Part shown: one piece after another, positions 24,836 through 35,700 of the stretch
How the letters are laid out: the number at the start of each line of letters is the position of its first letter
Numbering within the stretch: the first letter of the stretch is position 1
Origin: Cyprinodon diabolis
Lineage: Eukaryota; Chordata; Actinopteri; Cyprinodontiformes; Cyprinodontidae
Reading direction: 5' to 3'
Assembly: GCA_030533445.1 (NCBI GenBank)
Contig: CM060065.1
Span: 48,361,964 to 48,425,963 of the forward strand
DNA: 64,000 nt
Program-made: the position numbers and the translations under genes
Notes under the pieces: model-generated
Told to the model about the DNA's origin: nothing
Seen by the model: the letters and a program-made list of their open reading frames with translations, nothing else
The model's database searches: none

Positions 24836-25726
24836 TTCACCCTGAAGGATATCCCGCCCCCAGAAGTAAACAGGAAGCGATCCGTAAAACACTATTAGAA
24901 AAGAATGAAAACAGAAATTTGAAAAATGTTTACGAATAAAGTCTGAGAAAGTAAAGCTGCTAAAGGTCTGTGAGGAAATAAGAGAGCATTAAAACACAAT
25001 GAAAAGCTCAACGAGTTGCATCATAGAAAAAAAGATCACAATGTTAATTGAATTGAAAAGTAACCAAAAGTGTTTTTGTTATTGTCTGATGCAGAATGGA
25101 TGGAAAGCTGCTGCAGTACAGATCAGGAACTAAACAGAACTAAATTAGTTCATTTTTAGGTGTATTTTCTACTGGTGCTCTATCTGCAGTAGAATAGACA
25201 CTAAAGGATAAGTGGGACGTTTCTAAACGAGTTATTATCTGCATTAACTGAGGAAGATTGTTTATCTTCATTTGTTTTAGATAAAAGCATCTAATGCATG
25301 ATCCTCACCACAGTAATGCTTCCTCAGTAATACTGCTGATTGCAGGGCTTCATCAACTCTCTGAAATACCAGGAAGATGGAGATAAAGTGTAAGAAATCG
25401 AGCATGATTGATGTTTCAGTGGGATAATGATCGGAACGCTGAAGCAGAAACCTTGTAACCTGAAGCTCAGCCCCCGGTAATCATGGCGATAGCTCCAAAC
25501 GTTTGGAGGGTTTATTCTGCTATGAAAGGTTGTGTTCCTGGGATCGAACGCACAGTCCGGTTCTAACCGACCTCTGCACTTTGATCAGAAGTAAAAACAT
25601 TTGTTCTAACGCTGGCTGTGAACCAGTGGAAAACGGAGCAAACTCCATGTTTTCTCTGAGCTCAGAGTTTAGGAATGAAACGGGAGCAGAAAGCAAAACC
25701 TTGAAATGTTCTGTGTCTGCTTCCAG
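24836..25726. other. HERC1 upstream intron or flank
   Basis: No gene is visible. The segment ends in the acceptor TGTGTCTGCTTCCAG (25712-25726) of the exon bearing the HERC1 start codon. Confidence 0.5.
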
Positions 25727-25731
25727 GACTG

Positions 25732-25746
25732 ATGGCTCCAGAGTGA
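25732..25746 (+). promoter_or_regulatory. Short upstream ORF before the HERC1 start
   Basis: ATGGCTCCAGAGTGA encodes M-A-P-E and stops six bases before the HERC1 ATG at 25753. Being so near, it could reduce initiation at the main start by scanning or reinitiation effects. The main ATG has a strong context (CGCCATGG). Confidence 0.5.
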
Positions 25747-25752
25747 CACGCC

Positions 25753-26703
25753 ATGGCGCTGATGATCCCCCCAGTTAAACTCAAATGGCTGGAGCACCTG
25801 AACAGCTCGTGGATCACGGAGGACAGCGAGTCCATCGCCACGCGGGACGGGGTGTCGCTGCTCTACTCTAAGCTGCTGGCCAACAAAGAGGTGGTGCTGC
25901 TCCCCCAGCAGGTGCTGTGCCTGAAGGGCCCCCAGCTGCCAGACTTTGAGCGGGACTCCCTCTCCAGCGATGAGCAGGAGCACTACCTGGACGCCCTGCT
26001 CAGCAGCCAGCTGGCCTTGGCCAAGATGGTCTGCTCTGACTCGCCGTTCGCCGCCGCGCTGCGGAAACGCGTGCTGGTGCTGCAGCGCATCTTCTACGCT
26101 CTCTCCAACAAGTACCACGACAAAGGGAAGGTGAAGCAGCAGCAGCACTCCCCAGAGAGCACCTCGGGTTCGGCTGACCTGCACTCCGTCAGCGAGCGCC
26201 CGCGCTCCAGCACCGACGCCCTCATCGAGATGGGCGTCCGCACGGGCCTCAGCCTGCTGTTTGCGCTGCTGCGCCAGAGCTGGATGATGCCACCTCCCCC
26301 AGGCGGCGGCGGTGGCCAAGGAGCCAGCATCAACCTTTGTAATGACGTGATCCATACGGCCATCGACGTGGTCAGCTCGCTGCCGCCGCTGTCTCTGGCC
26401 AACGAGAGCAAGATCCCTCCCATGGGTCTGGACTGCCTGGCCCAGGTCACCACCTTCCTGAAGGGCGTGACCATGCCCAACTCCGGGGCGGACATCTTAG
26501 GCCGCCGCCTGGCCTCAGAGCTGCTGCTGGGCCTGGCGTCCCAGAGGGGTTCCCTGCGATACCTGCTGGACTGGATAGAAATGGCGCTGGCCGCGTCGGC
26601 TGTGGTGAGCAGCATGGAGGAGGGCGCGCTGCTGCAGAGCCAGGAGGGCCTGATGGGATACGACTGCTTCATGAACATCCTGATGCAGATGAGGCGCTCC
26701 CTG
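25753..26703 (+). CDS. herc1: HERC1 coding exon 1
   Basis: Contains the start codon in context CGCCATGG and encodes residues 1-317, ending LMQMRRSL before GTAAGT, phase 0. A proline and glycine-rich insertion ([13 protein letters not shown], near residues 180-192) is longer than I recall in mammals. GC-rich, unlike the flanks. Confidence 0.96.
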
Positions 26704-29700
26704 GTAAGTTCATGAACTCCATGCTCCGACGGCCTGAAGGAGGAGATTCGGTTAACTTGGTGCTGAGAAAAGGATCAGGAGATTAGTTTCTTCTTCTTGT
26801 GTATCTAGAAATACACTATATTGCCAAAAGTATTTGCTCACCCATCCAAATTATTGGAATCAGGTGTTCCAATCACTTCCATGGCCACAGGTGTATAAAT
26901 TCAAGCACCTAGGCATGCAGACTGTTTTTACAAACATTTGTGAAGGAATGGGTCGCTCTCAGGAGCTCAGTGAATTCCAGCGTGGAACTGTGATAGGATG
27001 CCACCTGTGCAACAAATCCAGTCGTGAAATTTCCTCGCTCCTAAATATTCCACAGTCAACTGTCAGCTGTATTATAAGAAAATGGAAGTGTTTGGGAACG
27101 ACAGCAACTCAGCCACGAAGTGGTAGGCCACGTAAACTGACGGAGCGGGGTCAGCGGATGCTGAAGCGCATAGTGCGAAGAGGTCGCCAACTTTCTGCAG
27201 AGTCAATCACTACAGACCTCCAAACTTCATGTGGCCTTCAGATTAGCTCAAGAACAGTGCGCAGAGAGCTTCATGGAATGGGTTTCCATGGTCGAGCAGC
27301 TGCATCCAAGCCATACATAACCAAGTGCAATGCAAAGCGTCGGATGCGGTGGTGTAAAGCACGCCGCCACTGGACTCTAGAGCAGTGGAGACGCGTTCTC
27401 TGGAGTGACGAATCGCGCTTCTCCATCTGGCAATCTGATGGACGGGTCTGGGTTTGGCGGTTGCCAGGAGAACGGTACTTGTCTGACTGCATTGTGCCAA
27501 GTGTAAAGTTTGGTGGAGGGGGGATTATGGTGTGGGGTTGTTTTTCAGGAGCTGGGCTTGGCCCCTTAGTTCCAGTGAAAGGAACTCTGAATGCTTCAGC
27601 ATACCAAGACATTTTGGACAATTCCATGCTCCCAACTTTGTGGGAACAGTTTGGAGCTGGCCCCTTCCTCTTCCAACATGACTGTGCACCAGTGCACAAA
27701 GCAAGGTCCATAAAGACATGGATGACAGAGTCTGGTGTGGATGAACTTGACTGGCCTGCACAGAGTCCTGACCTCAACCCGATAGAACACCTTTGGGATG
27801 AATTAGAGCGGAGACTGAGAGCCAGGCCTTCTCGTCCAACATCAGTGTGCGACCTCACAAATGCGCTTCTGGAAGAATGGTCAAAAATTCCCATAAACAC
27901 ACTCCTAAACCTTGTGGACAGCCTTCCCAGAAGAGTTGAAGCTGTTCTAGCTGCAAAGGGTGGACCGACGTCATATTGAACCCTATGGATTAGGAACGGG
28001 ATGTCACTTAAGCTCATATGTGAGTCAAGGCAGGTGAGCAAATACTTTTGGCAATATAGTGTAAGTCCAAATATCTTCAATTAAGTGTATTTACCCTTAA
28101 TTCGAGTAGGTAAATAAGATGATTTGCCAATGGAATGAGGATTTTTACACTTAAAATAAGGTAATCTGATAATATACACTTGCTATAAGACAGTTAAATT
28201 GTGTTTTTCTTATTTTAAATGTAAATTGTCTTGTTCCATTGGCAAAGTGTTTCACTTATCTCCTCAATTCAAGAAAAAATGCACTTATCTAGATTTCCAT
28301 TTATTTTCCAGAGAGTTGACTTAAAACCTGGAAAATTAGACAACATTTAGCAGAAACTAGTGATGAATAAATAAACGAATCGGGAATAAAACCAAAGTAG
28401 ATTCAGAACTATGGCTGTGAATCTTTGGGATTCCCACGATTCGATTTAGAATCGATTCTTTGGGTCACAGTTCGATTTTTTTCAGATTCTTTTAAATCCA
28501 AACGATTCGATTCGGAAACGAATAATTTATGATTCAAAATGATTCTCAGGATCTATTCTAGTCTGCTGGCATGAAAGAAGAGTACATTTATAAAGACTTT
28601 ATAATTGTAAATATTATATTTGCCTATTGCAATAATATAAACACAGAAAGGTAAATCCAAGACAACATGTATTGGATTTATACTGCTCGAATTTTTAAAC
28701 TTGTACAAATACAACACTATATCTTTGGGTGATGTCTTCCGAGATGAGAACGGGGATTTGAAGAACTCCAGAAATACCTAATTCTACAGTTGCAATCTCT
28801 GCAAATCGCGTGAGTCATGTCAAGCCCTTTCCTCGATCCCTTTCCCGTTTTCTCTGTTTAGCCTCCTCAGAAGCTTTAAACCAGGCATCCCCAAACTCGG
28901 TCCTTGAGGGCCGCTGTCCTGCAGGTTTTAGAGGTTTCCCTGCTTTATCACAGCTGATTATGATGGTTGCAGTAGAGCAAAAGCCTGTTAATCAACTATC
29001 AATTAAAATCAGCTGTGCTGGAGCAGAGAAACATCTAAAACCTGCAGGACAGCGGCCCTCGAGGACCGAGTTTGGGGATGCCTGCTTTAAACTGTATCCT
29101 TGCCTCAGCCATGACAGTAGCTGAAATAATAGAGCTAAAGCTTGAGCTCAATCACTATACAAGAGCCTGTGGCCGTAACGCAATATTTTCTTCCAGGTCA
29201 CATGACCTGGCCAACGACGGTTTGTCTTCTCCGGACTTACATTGTCGGTATTTGAAGAGCGGAGCCCCCTCGTAGCATTGATAGTGTCGAGTAGGGGTGT
29301 AAATAATAAACGTTTTGTATCGAGGCATCGATCCAACAGCCGACGATCCGATGCATCGACACGTCCGCAAGAGAATCGATTCATGTTTTTTTTCCTCCGG
29401 TCTTTTTTTATCCATTTGCTCCTGGGCGTAATTCTCCCTCCCGTGCTGTGGTGGCGCTAAACCTATTTTGCCCTCCTACCTCGCTTCCTGGTTATACTCT
29501 TACATCAGTGTGTTGCAGTGAGCTTGACACAGACATTTTTGATTTATGCTCAATATTGAAGCGTGGTCTGTGCTAAACGCTGTAGGTCTAGATACGGCCG
29601 AGGCGGCGAGGAAGTGGGGGCGAGTTTAGTCCGACGACGGAGGGACATGAGGGCCAAAAAGAGCGGAGATCCAGATGGAAAAAGGGTCCCAGCGTTCTCG

Positions 29701-32700
29701 CGCATCTCACTCTTTTAGCTGGTCAAACTTCACGAGTTGTTTTCCGCAATTTCAGTGATAAAAACAAAACAAGCCGGCCTAATGTCTGCGGCACTGTCTG
29801 CGGACAGCTACAATTTGGGAGGGAAGCAGCGGAGCGTCTGTGGAGGGGGCGGGACGTCTGGAGCCGAGGTATTGCATTGCACTCATTGCACTGATTATGT
29901 CCAGCATTTTCTGATGCAAGGCCTTTCAGAATCTATATTATTATTTTTCAGTGAATGAGGTTTTAATAGGAATAGTGGGAGTACAACTTTTCTACTTCTG
30001 TTATTTGCTGTTGTTTCTCAAAAAAAATGCATAACGATATTACAGCTTTCATTGATTTATTTCAAATTTGAAACATTGTCTAGCCTGTAAGGTGTTTAAA
30101 AAAAAAAAAAAAATGAACCAATTAATCGAATCGAATCGTGGTGTATTCTTGACAATCGAAAATTATCGAATCGTTGGGTCAGGAAATCGATACTGAATCA
30201 AATCGCCATGATGGATGTGATTTACACCCCTAGTGTAGAGCGCTGTATATTGGCCTGAGGAATCCTTTAAAATAACTCTTTTGGTCACACAGTCCGCGCT
30301 GTGCCTTTAATGAAAGTCTGAGTGAGGAACAGGTTCATTTGAAGCTCTAATCCGGAGTTCAATGATCCACACAGATAGGAACTGAGATGAGCTGCAACAG
30401 AAATGGGAATTTAGAGTTGAGACATGAGGGTGAAGGCGTCCGAACTGAGATGTGATGGTTCTTCAGCACCGGGTCCTTTCCGGTCCTGGAGGGAAGCAGG
30501 TCTGAATCTGTGTGTGGTTTCCATGGTGATGGGTGGGCTCTCTGTTTCAGGGCTCCACAGGAGATCGCAGCCAGTGGAGGGAACCCACGAGGACCCCCGA
30601 AGGCCTCTGCTCCTTATACGAAGCGGCGCTCTGCCTGTTCGAGGAGGTAAGAGGTCCAACAGATCCTCCAGAACTTCCTCTCTAAATGCTGTTCTCTCTG
30701 CTACAACAGCAGCCAACAATCTCTGACTTCTTCCAATGAATGAAAGCATTTAAAACGACTTTTTATTTTGATCCAATATAAAAAGCTGTTTGACCTGAAA
30801 TGGTCGGGGGGATGAAAAGCCGCCACAGAGGGGTCCTCCTCTCTGATGGCCTGTTGGTTAGGGCATTGTGCTTGGAAAAAAGTTCTGACTGCCACTCTGG
30901 GTCCCTGAATTAAATTCAATTATTTCTTTATTTATTTATTATCAGTATTATCTCAGTCCCACCTGTCTGTTTTGTTTTTTTTCTTTGTGCTCCAGGTGTG
31001 TCGGATGGCAGCAGACTACTCTCGCACCTGCGTCAGCCCTGACAGCATCCAGACGGGCGAGGCTCCGGTGGTCTCAGAGACCTGCGAGGTGTACGTGTGG
31101 GGCAGCAACAGCAGCCACCAGCTGGTGGAGGGAACGCAGGAGAAGATTCTGCAGCCCAAACTGGCTGCCAGCTTCGCCGATGCTCAGACGGTACGTGGAG
31201 GAGGTGCTCCAGGGTTTAACCATCGGGTCAGACTCTGGTGGATGGATCTGGATGATGATGATGATGATTGGCGGCGAGGCTTTTGTTTCAGGACTGTAAA
31301 ACTCACCCCGAGGAAGTCTTTCTCTCTCCTTTATGTCCTTCCCCCCTCCCTTCCTTATTCCCTCATTTCCTCACTTCCTTAAATGATTGACATATGTGTG
31401 TGTTCCACATGGAAATGAGACGCGTAATCATTTCGTCTACAGCTTTCTATCTGTGCAGCTTTTACGGGTGTACCAATATGGTGTCTGGCTCCAGGGGTGT
31501 GTTCACAATGAGCATCAGTTCACTCCGCCACGCTGCAGGAGGCTAACGCTCATTTCTGTCCCATCAGTACATGTCTCTACATGCTCATGTCTGCTTAGCT
31601 CTCCAGCTGCAGCGGTCACTCATCCGCCATGTTTATCTGTCCAGGTTGTTGTCATTTTCACTAGGGGTGCTAAAACAATGATATATCCTTTCTGGCTTCC
31701 TTCTATCCTCCTCTCTTCTGTTCCTTCGTTTCATCCTTCCTCCATCCTTTCCTCATTACCAACCCATCTTTCTTCTTTCTTTCCTAAACCAGGTTTGAGT
31801 TTGGGAACCTTGGATGTGCCTGTATTGTTTCTCAGTGTCTTAGTTTTATACGTTTCTAACATTAAAACGTTTTCCCTGCTTTGATCTGAGTGGATAACGC
31901 TGAAGCTGTTGTCAGACGCCTCTGATTGCAGCTCTGTTGTGATGCTGCAGCGTCTAACCTGGTTTTCTGCTGCCGTTTTCCTCAGATCGAGGCGGGTCAG
32001 TACTGCACGTTTGTGATTTCCTCCGACGGCTCCGTCCGAGCCTGCGGGAAAGGTAGCTACGGCCGCCTGGGCCTCGGAGACTCAAACAATCAGTCGACGC
32101 TCAAGAAGCTGACCTTTGAACCCCACCGAGCCATCAAGAAAGTGTCCTCGTCTAAGGGCTCGGACGGACACACCCTGGCCTTCACCACGGAGGGCGAGGT
32201 GTTCAGCTGGGGCGACGGCGACTACGGAAAACTGGGACATGGGAACAGCTCGACTCAGAAATATCCAAAACTCATCCAGGGGCCTCTGCAGGGGAAGGTA
32301 GGCTTCAACTCTCCATCTCAGGGCTTTCAGCTTATTTATTTATTTAAAAAGCTTTGTTTGAAACCAGTTTGGCTCATTTGTGCTTCTGGAGACGTCTCGT
32401 TTTTTTTTGTTTAATGTAAGGATGAGAACGGCTTCTGCTCTGTAAGCTTCTATCATATTTTAATTTGAACGTTTCTGTCCAGAAGAAGCAGATGCAGCTT
32501 TTTCTGTTTTTTTGCTTCATTCCTATTATGTGTGTTACCCCTGTGTGTGTGTGTGTGTGTGTGTGTCAGGTGGTAGTGTGTGTATCTGCTGGCTACAGAC
32601 ACAGTGCAGCCGTCAGTGAGGATGGGGAGCTCTACACCTGGGGGGAGGGAGATTTTGGCAGGCTAGGTGAGTAGCTTAACATTGATATAAACAATACAAA

Positions 32701-35700
32701 ACAGTTTTTCATCAATTGTTTCTGTTTTACCGCTTCCTACGGAAGAGGATTAGGGCCACTGAAAAAAATAAATAAAAGTTAACAGATTTTTTAATTTTCT
32801 TTCAGTTTAATATGGGAAAAAAGTCAGAATTCTGACTTTTTTCTCAGAATTCTGACTTTAACCTCAGAATTCTGACTTTAACCTTAGAATTCTGACTTTT
32901 TTCCCATATTAAACTGAAAGAAAATTTTTCTCAGAATTCTGAGTTTAATTCTTACTTTTTTATTGTCAGAATTCGGAGAAAAGGTCAGAATTCTGAGGAA
33001 AAAGTCAGAATTCTAAGATTAAAGTCAGAATTCTGAGAAAAAAGTCAGAATTCTGACTTTCTGAATTTCCCATACTAAACTGAAATAAAATTGTAAAATC
33101 AGTAAACTTTTTTTTTTTTTCAGATGCCCTAATCCTCTTCCGTAGCTTTCTGAGCTTAGCTTGCATCATTACTGATACCTTTCAGGCCAGTTTCCATTAA
33201 AAACATTTCTGATCTGCTGCTGAACTAAACATCAGATGTGTTTCAACGTCTAAACGAAAACCTGAAAGTTTCCTGGTTTAAGAACAGATTTTGTTTAATT
33301 GGGAGAGAAGAACATCTCTGCTGTTTTCTCACGCAGGCCACGGGGACAGCAACAGCCGCAACATCCCCACTCTGGTCAAAGACATCAGCAACGTTGGAGA
33401 GGTGTCCTGTGGAAGCTCCCACACCATCGCCCTGTCTAAAGATGGACGCACCGTTTGGTCCTTTGGAGGAGGCGACAATGGTGGGTTGAGCTCCTGATCA
33501 ATGGAGACATCTCTGGAAATGACCCAGTCTTCTGAGGGTTCTGTGATCTGATGTACTCTGTGGTGTTATGCGTCACTGCTGTGTCCTCCTGCAGGAAAAC
33601 TGGGACATGGAGATACCAACAGAGTCTACAAGCCCAAAGTGGTGGAGGCCCTGCAGGGGATGTTCATCAGGAAAGTTTGTGCAGGAAGTCAGTCGTCTCT
33701 GGCGCTCACCTCCACCGGACAGGTAGGACATCTAGGAAGCTCCTCCCACTGTCAGATCCTGGATCCTAGAAGAATAGGAGCAGTTTATTTTATGTAGGAT
33801 TTTCTCATTATTTTTCTTTGAGCAGCTAATTAGCTTCAAAAGCTGAGCAGCTAATTAGCTTCAGAAGCTGAGCAGCTATTGGCTTGAGAAGCTGAGCGGC
33901 TAATTAGCTGCAGAAGCTGAGCAGCTAATTAGCTTCAGAAGCTGAGCAGCTAATTAGCTTCAGAAGCTGAGCAGCTATTGGCTTAAGAAGCTGAGCAGCT
34001 AATTAGCTTCAGAAGCTGAGCAGCTAATTAGCTTCAGAAGCTGAGCAGCTATTGGCTTCAGAAGCTGAGCAGCTATTGGCTTCAGAAGCTGAGCAGCTAA
34101 TTAGCTTCAGAAGCTGAGCAGCTATTGGCTTCAGAAGCTGAGCAGCTAATTAGCTTCAGAAACCGAGCAGCTAATTAGCTTCAGAAACCGAGCAACTGAT
34201 TAGCTTCAGAAGCTGAGCAGCTAATTAGCTTCAGAAGCTGAGCAGCTAATTAGCTACAGAAGCTGAGCAGCTATTGGCTTCAGAAGCTGAGCAGCTAACT
34301 ATCTTCAGAGGCTGAGCAGCTATTGGCTTCAGAGGCTGAGCAGCTATTGGCTTCAGAGGCTGAGCAGCTATTGGCTTCAGAAGCTGAGCAGCTAATTAGC
34401 TTCAGAAGCTAAGCAGCTAATTAGCTTCAGAAACCGAGCAGCTATTGGCTTGAGAAGCTGAGCAGCTAATTAGCTTCAGAAGCTGAGCAGCTATTGGCTT
34501 CAGAAGCTGAGCAGCTATCTAGCTTCAGAAGCTGAGCAGCTAATTAGCTTCAGAAGCTGAGCAGCTAACTAGCTTCAGAAGCTGAGCAGCTAATTAGCTT
34601 CAGAAGCTGAGCAGCTATTGGCTACAGAAGCTGAGCAGCTAATTAGCTTCAGAAGCTGAGCAGCTATTGGCTTCAGAAGCTGAGCAGCTAACTAGCTTCA
34701 GAAGCTGAGCAGCTAACTAGCTTCAGAAGCTGAGCAGCTAACTAGCTTCAGAAGCTGAGCAGCTAACCAGCTTCAGAAGCTGAGCAGCTAATTAGCTTCA
34801 GAAGCTGAGTAGCTAATTAGCTTCAGAAGCTGAGTAGCTAATTAGCTTCAGAAGCTGAGCAGCTATTGGCTTCAGAAGCTGAGCAGCTATTGGCTTCAGA
34901 AGCTGAGCAGCTATTGGCTTCAGAAGCTGAGCAGCTAATTAGCTTCAGAAGCTGAGCAACTAAATAGCTTCAGAAGCTGAGCAGCTATATGCTTCAGAAG
35001 CTGAGCAGCTAATTAGCTTCAGAAGCTGAGCAGCTATTGGCTTCAGAAGATGAGCAGCTATTGGCTTCAGAAGCTGAGCAGCTATTGGCTTCAGAAGCTG
35101 AGCAGCTAATTAGCTTAAGAAGCTGAGCAGCTAATTAGCTTAAGAAGCTGAGCAGCTAATTAGCTTCAGAAGCTGAGCAGCTAATTAGCTTCAGAAGCTG
35201 AGCAGCTATTGGCTTAAGAAGCTGAGCAGCTAATTAGCTTAAGAAGCTGAGCAGCTAATTAGCTTCAGAAGCTGAGCAGCTAATAGCTCATTTTCTGTCC
35301 CTAAACCTCTTGTTAGAAACCAGATTTTTGATCTGAGTTAAAGTGGGGAAAAAAGAAGTTTATATTTTGGTCTGATTGGCTGAATTTGGTCTGTAATTCC
35401 AGGCAGGAAGGCTATAGAACTTGTTCTTTCTAAGTGGCTCTGATCAGTTCCGCTTCCTGTGTCTCCAGGTCTACGCTTGGGGCTGCGGCGCCTGTCTGGG
35501 ATGCGGTTCCTCTGAAGCCACGTCCCTCAGGCCCAAAATGATAGAGGAGCTGGCTACGACCAGAGTGGTGGACATCTCCATCGGGGACAGCCACTGCCTG
35601 GCCCTCTCTCATGGTACCGCTCCTATCATTGCCTTTCTTTTCATCCAGTGGGGCTTTGTTACTGTTGACTCACTGTTTAGATGAGGATTTGCTGAGTGAG

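Larger units (their letters stand above)
26803..28325. mobile_element. Foldback MITE, copy 1, split by the Tc1 insertion
   Basis: Bases 26803-26813 and 28064-28325 join into a sequence similar to 43370-43640 (reversed): ATATCTT, CTTAATT, TTGCCAATGGAA and CTTGTTCCATTGGCAAA blocks. Complementary TTGCCAATGGAA/TTCCATTGGCAA pieces make it fold back. The Tc1 at 26814-28061 sits inside it. Confidence 0.6.

Noticed and set aside
25669..26355. 228-codon minus-strand frame over HERC1 exon 1
   Set aside because: It is antisense to the clearly recognised HERC1 coding exon and reflects its GC-rich third positions.
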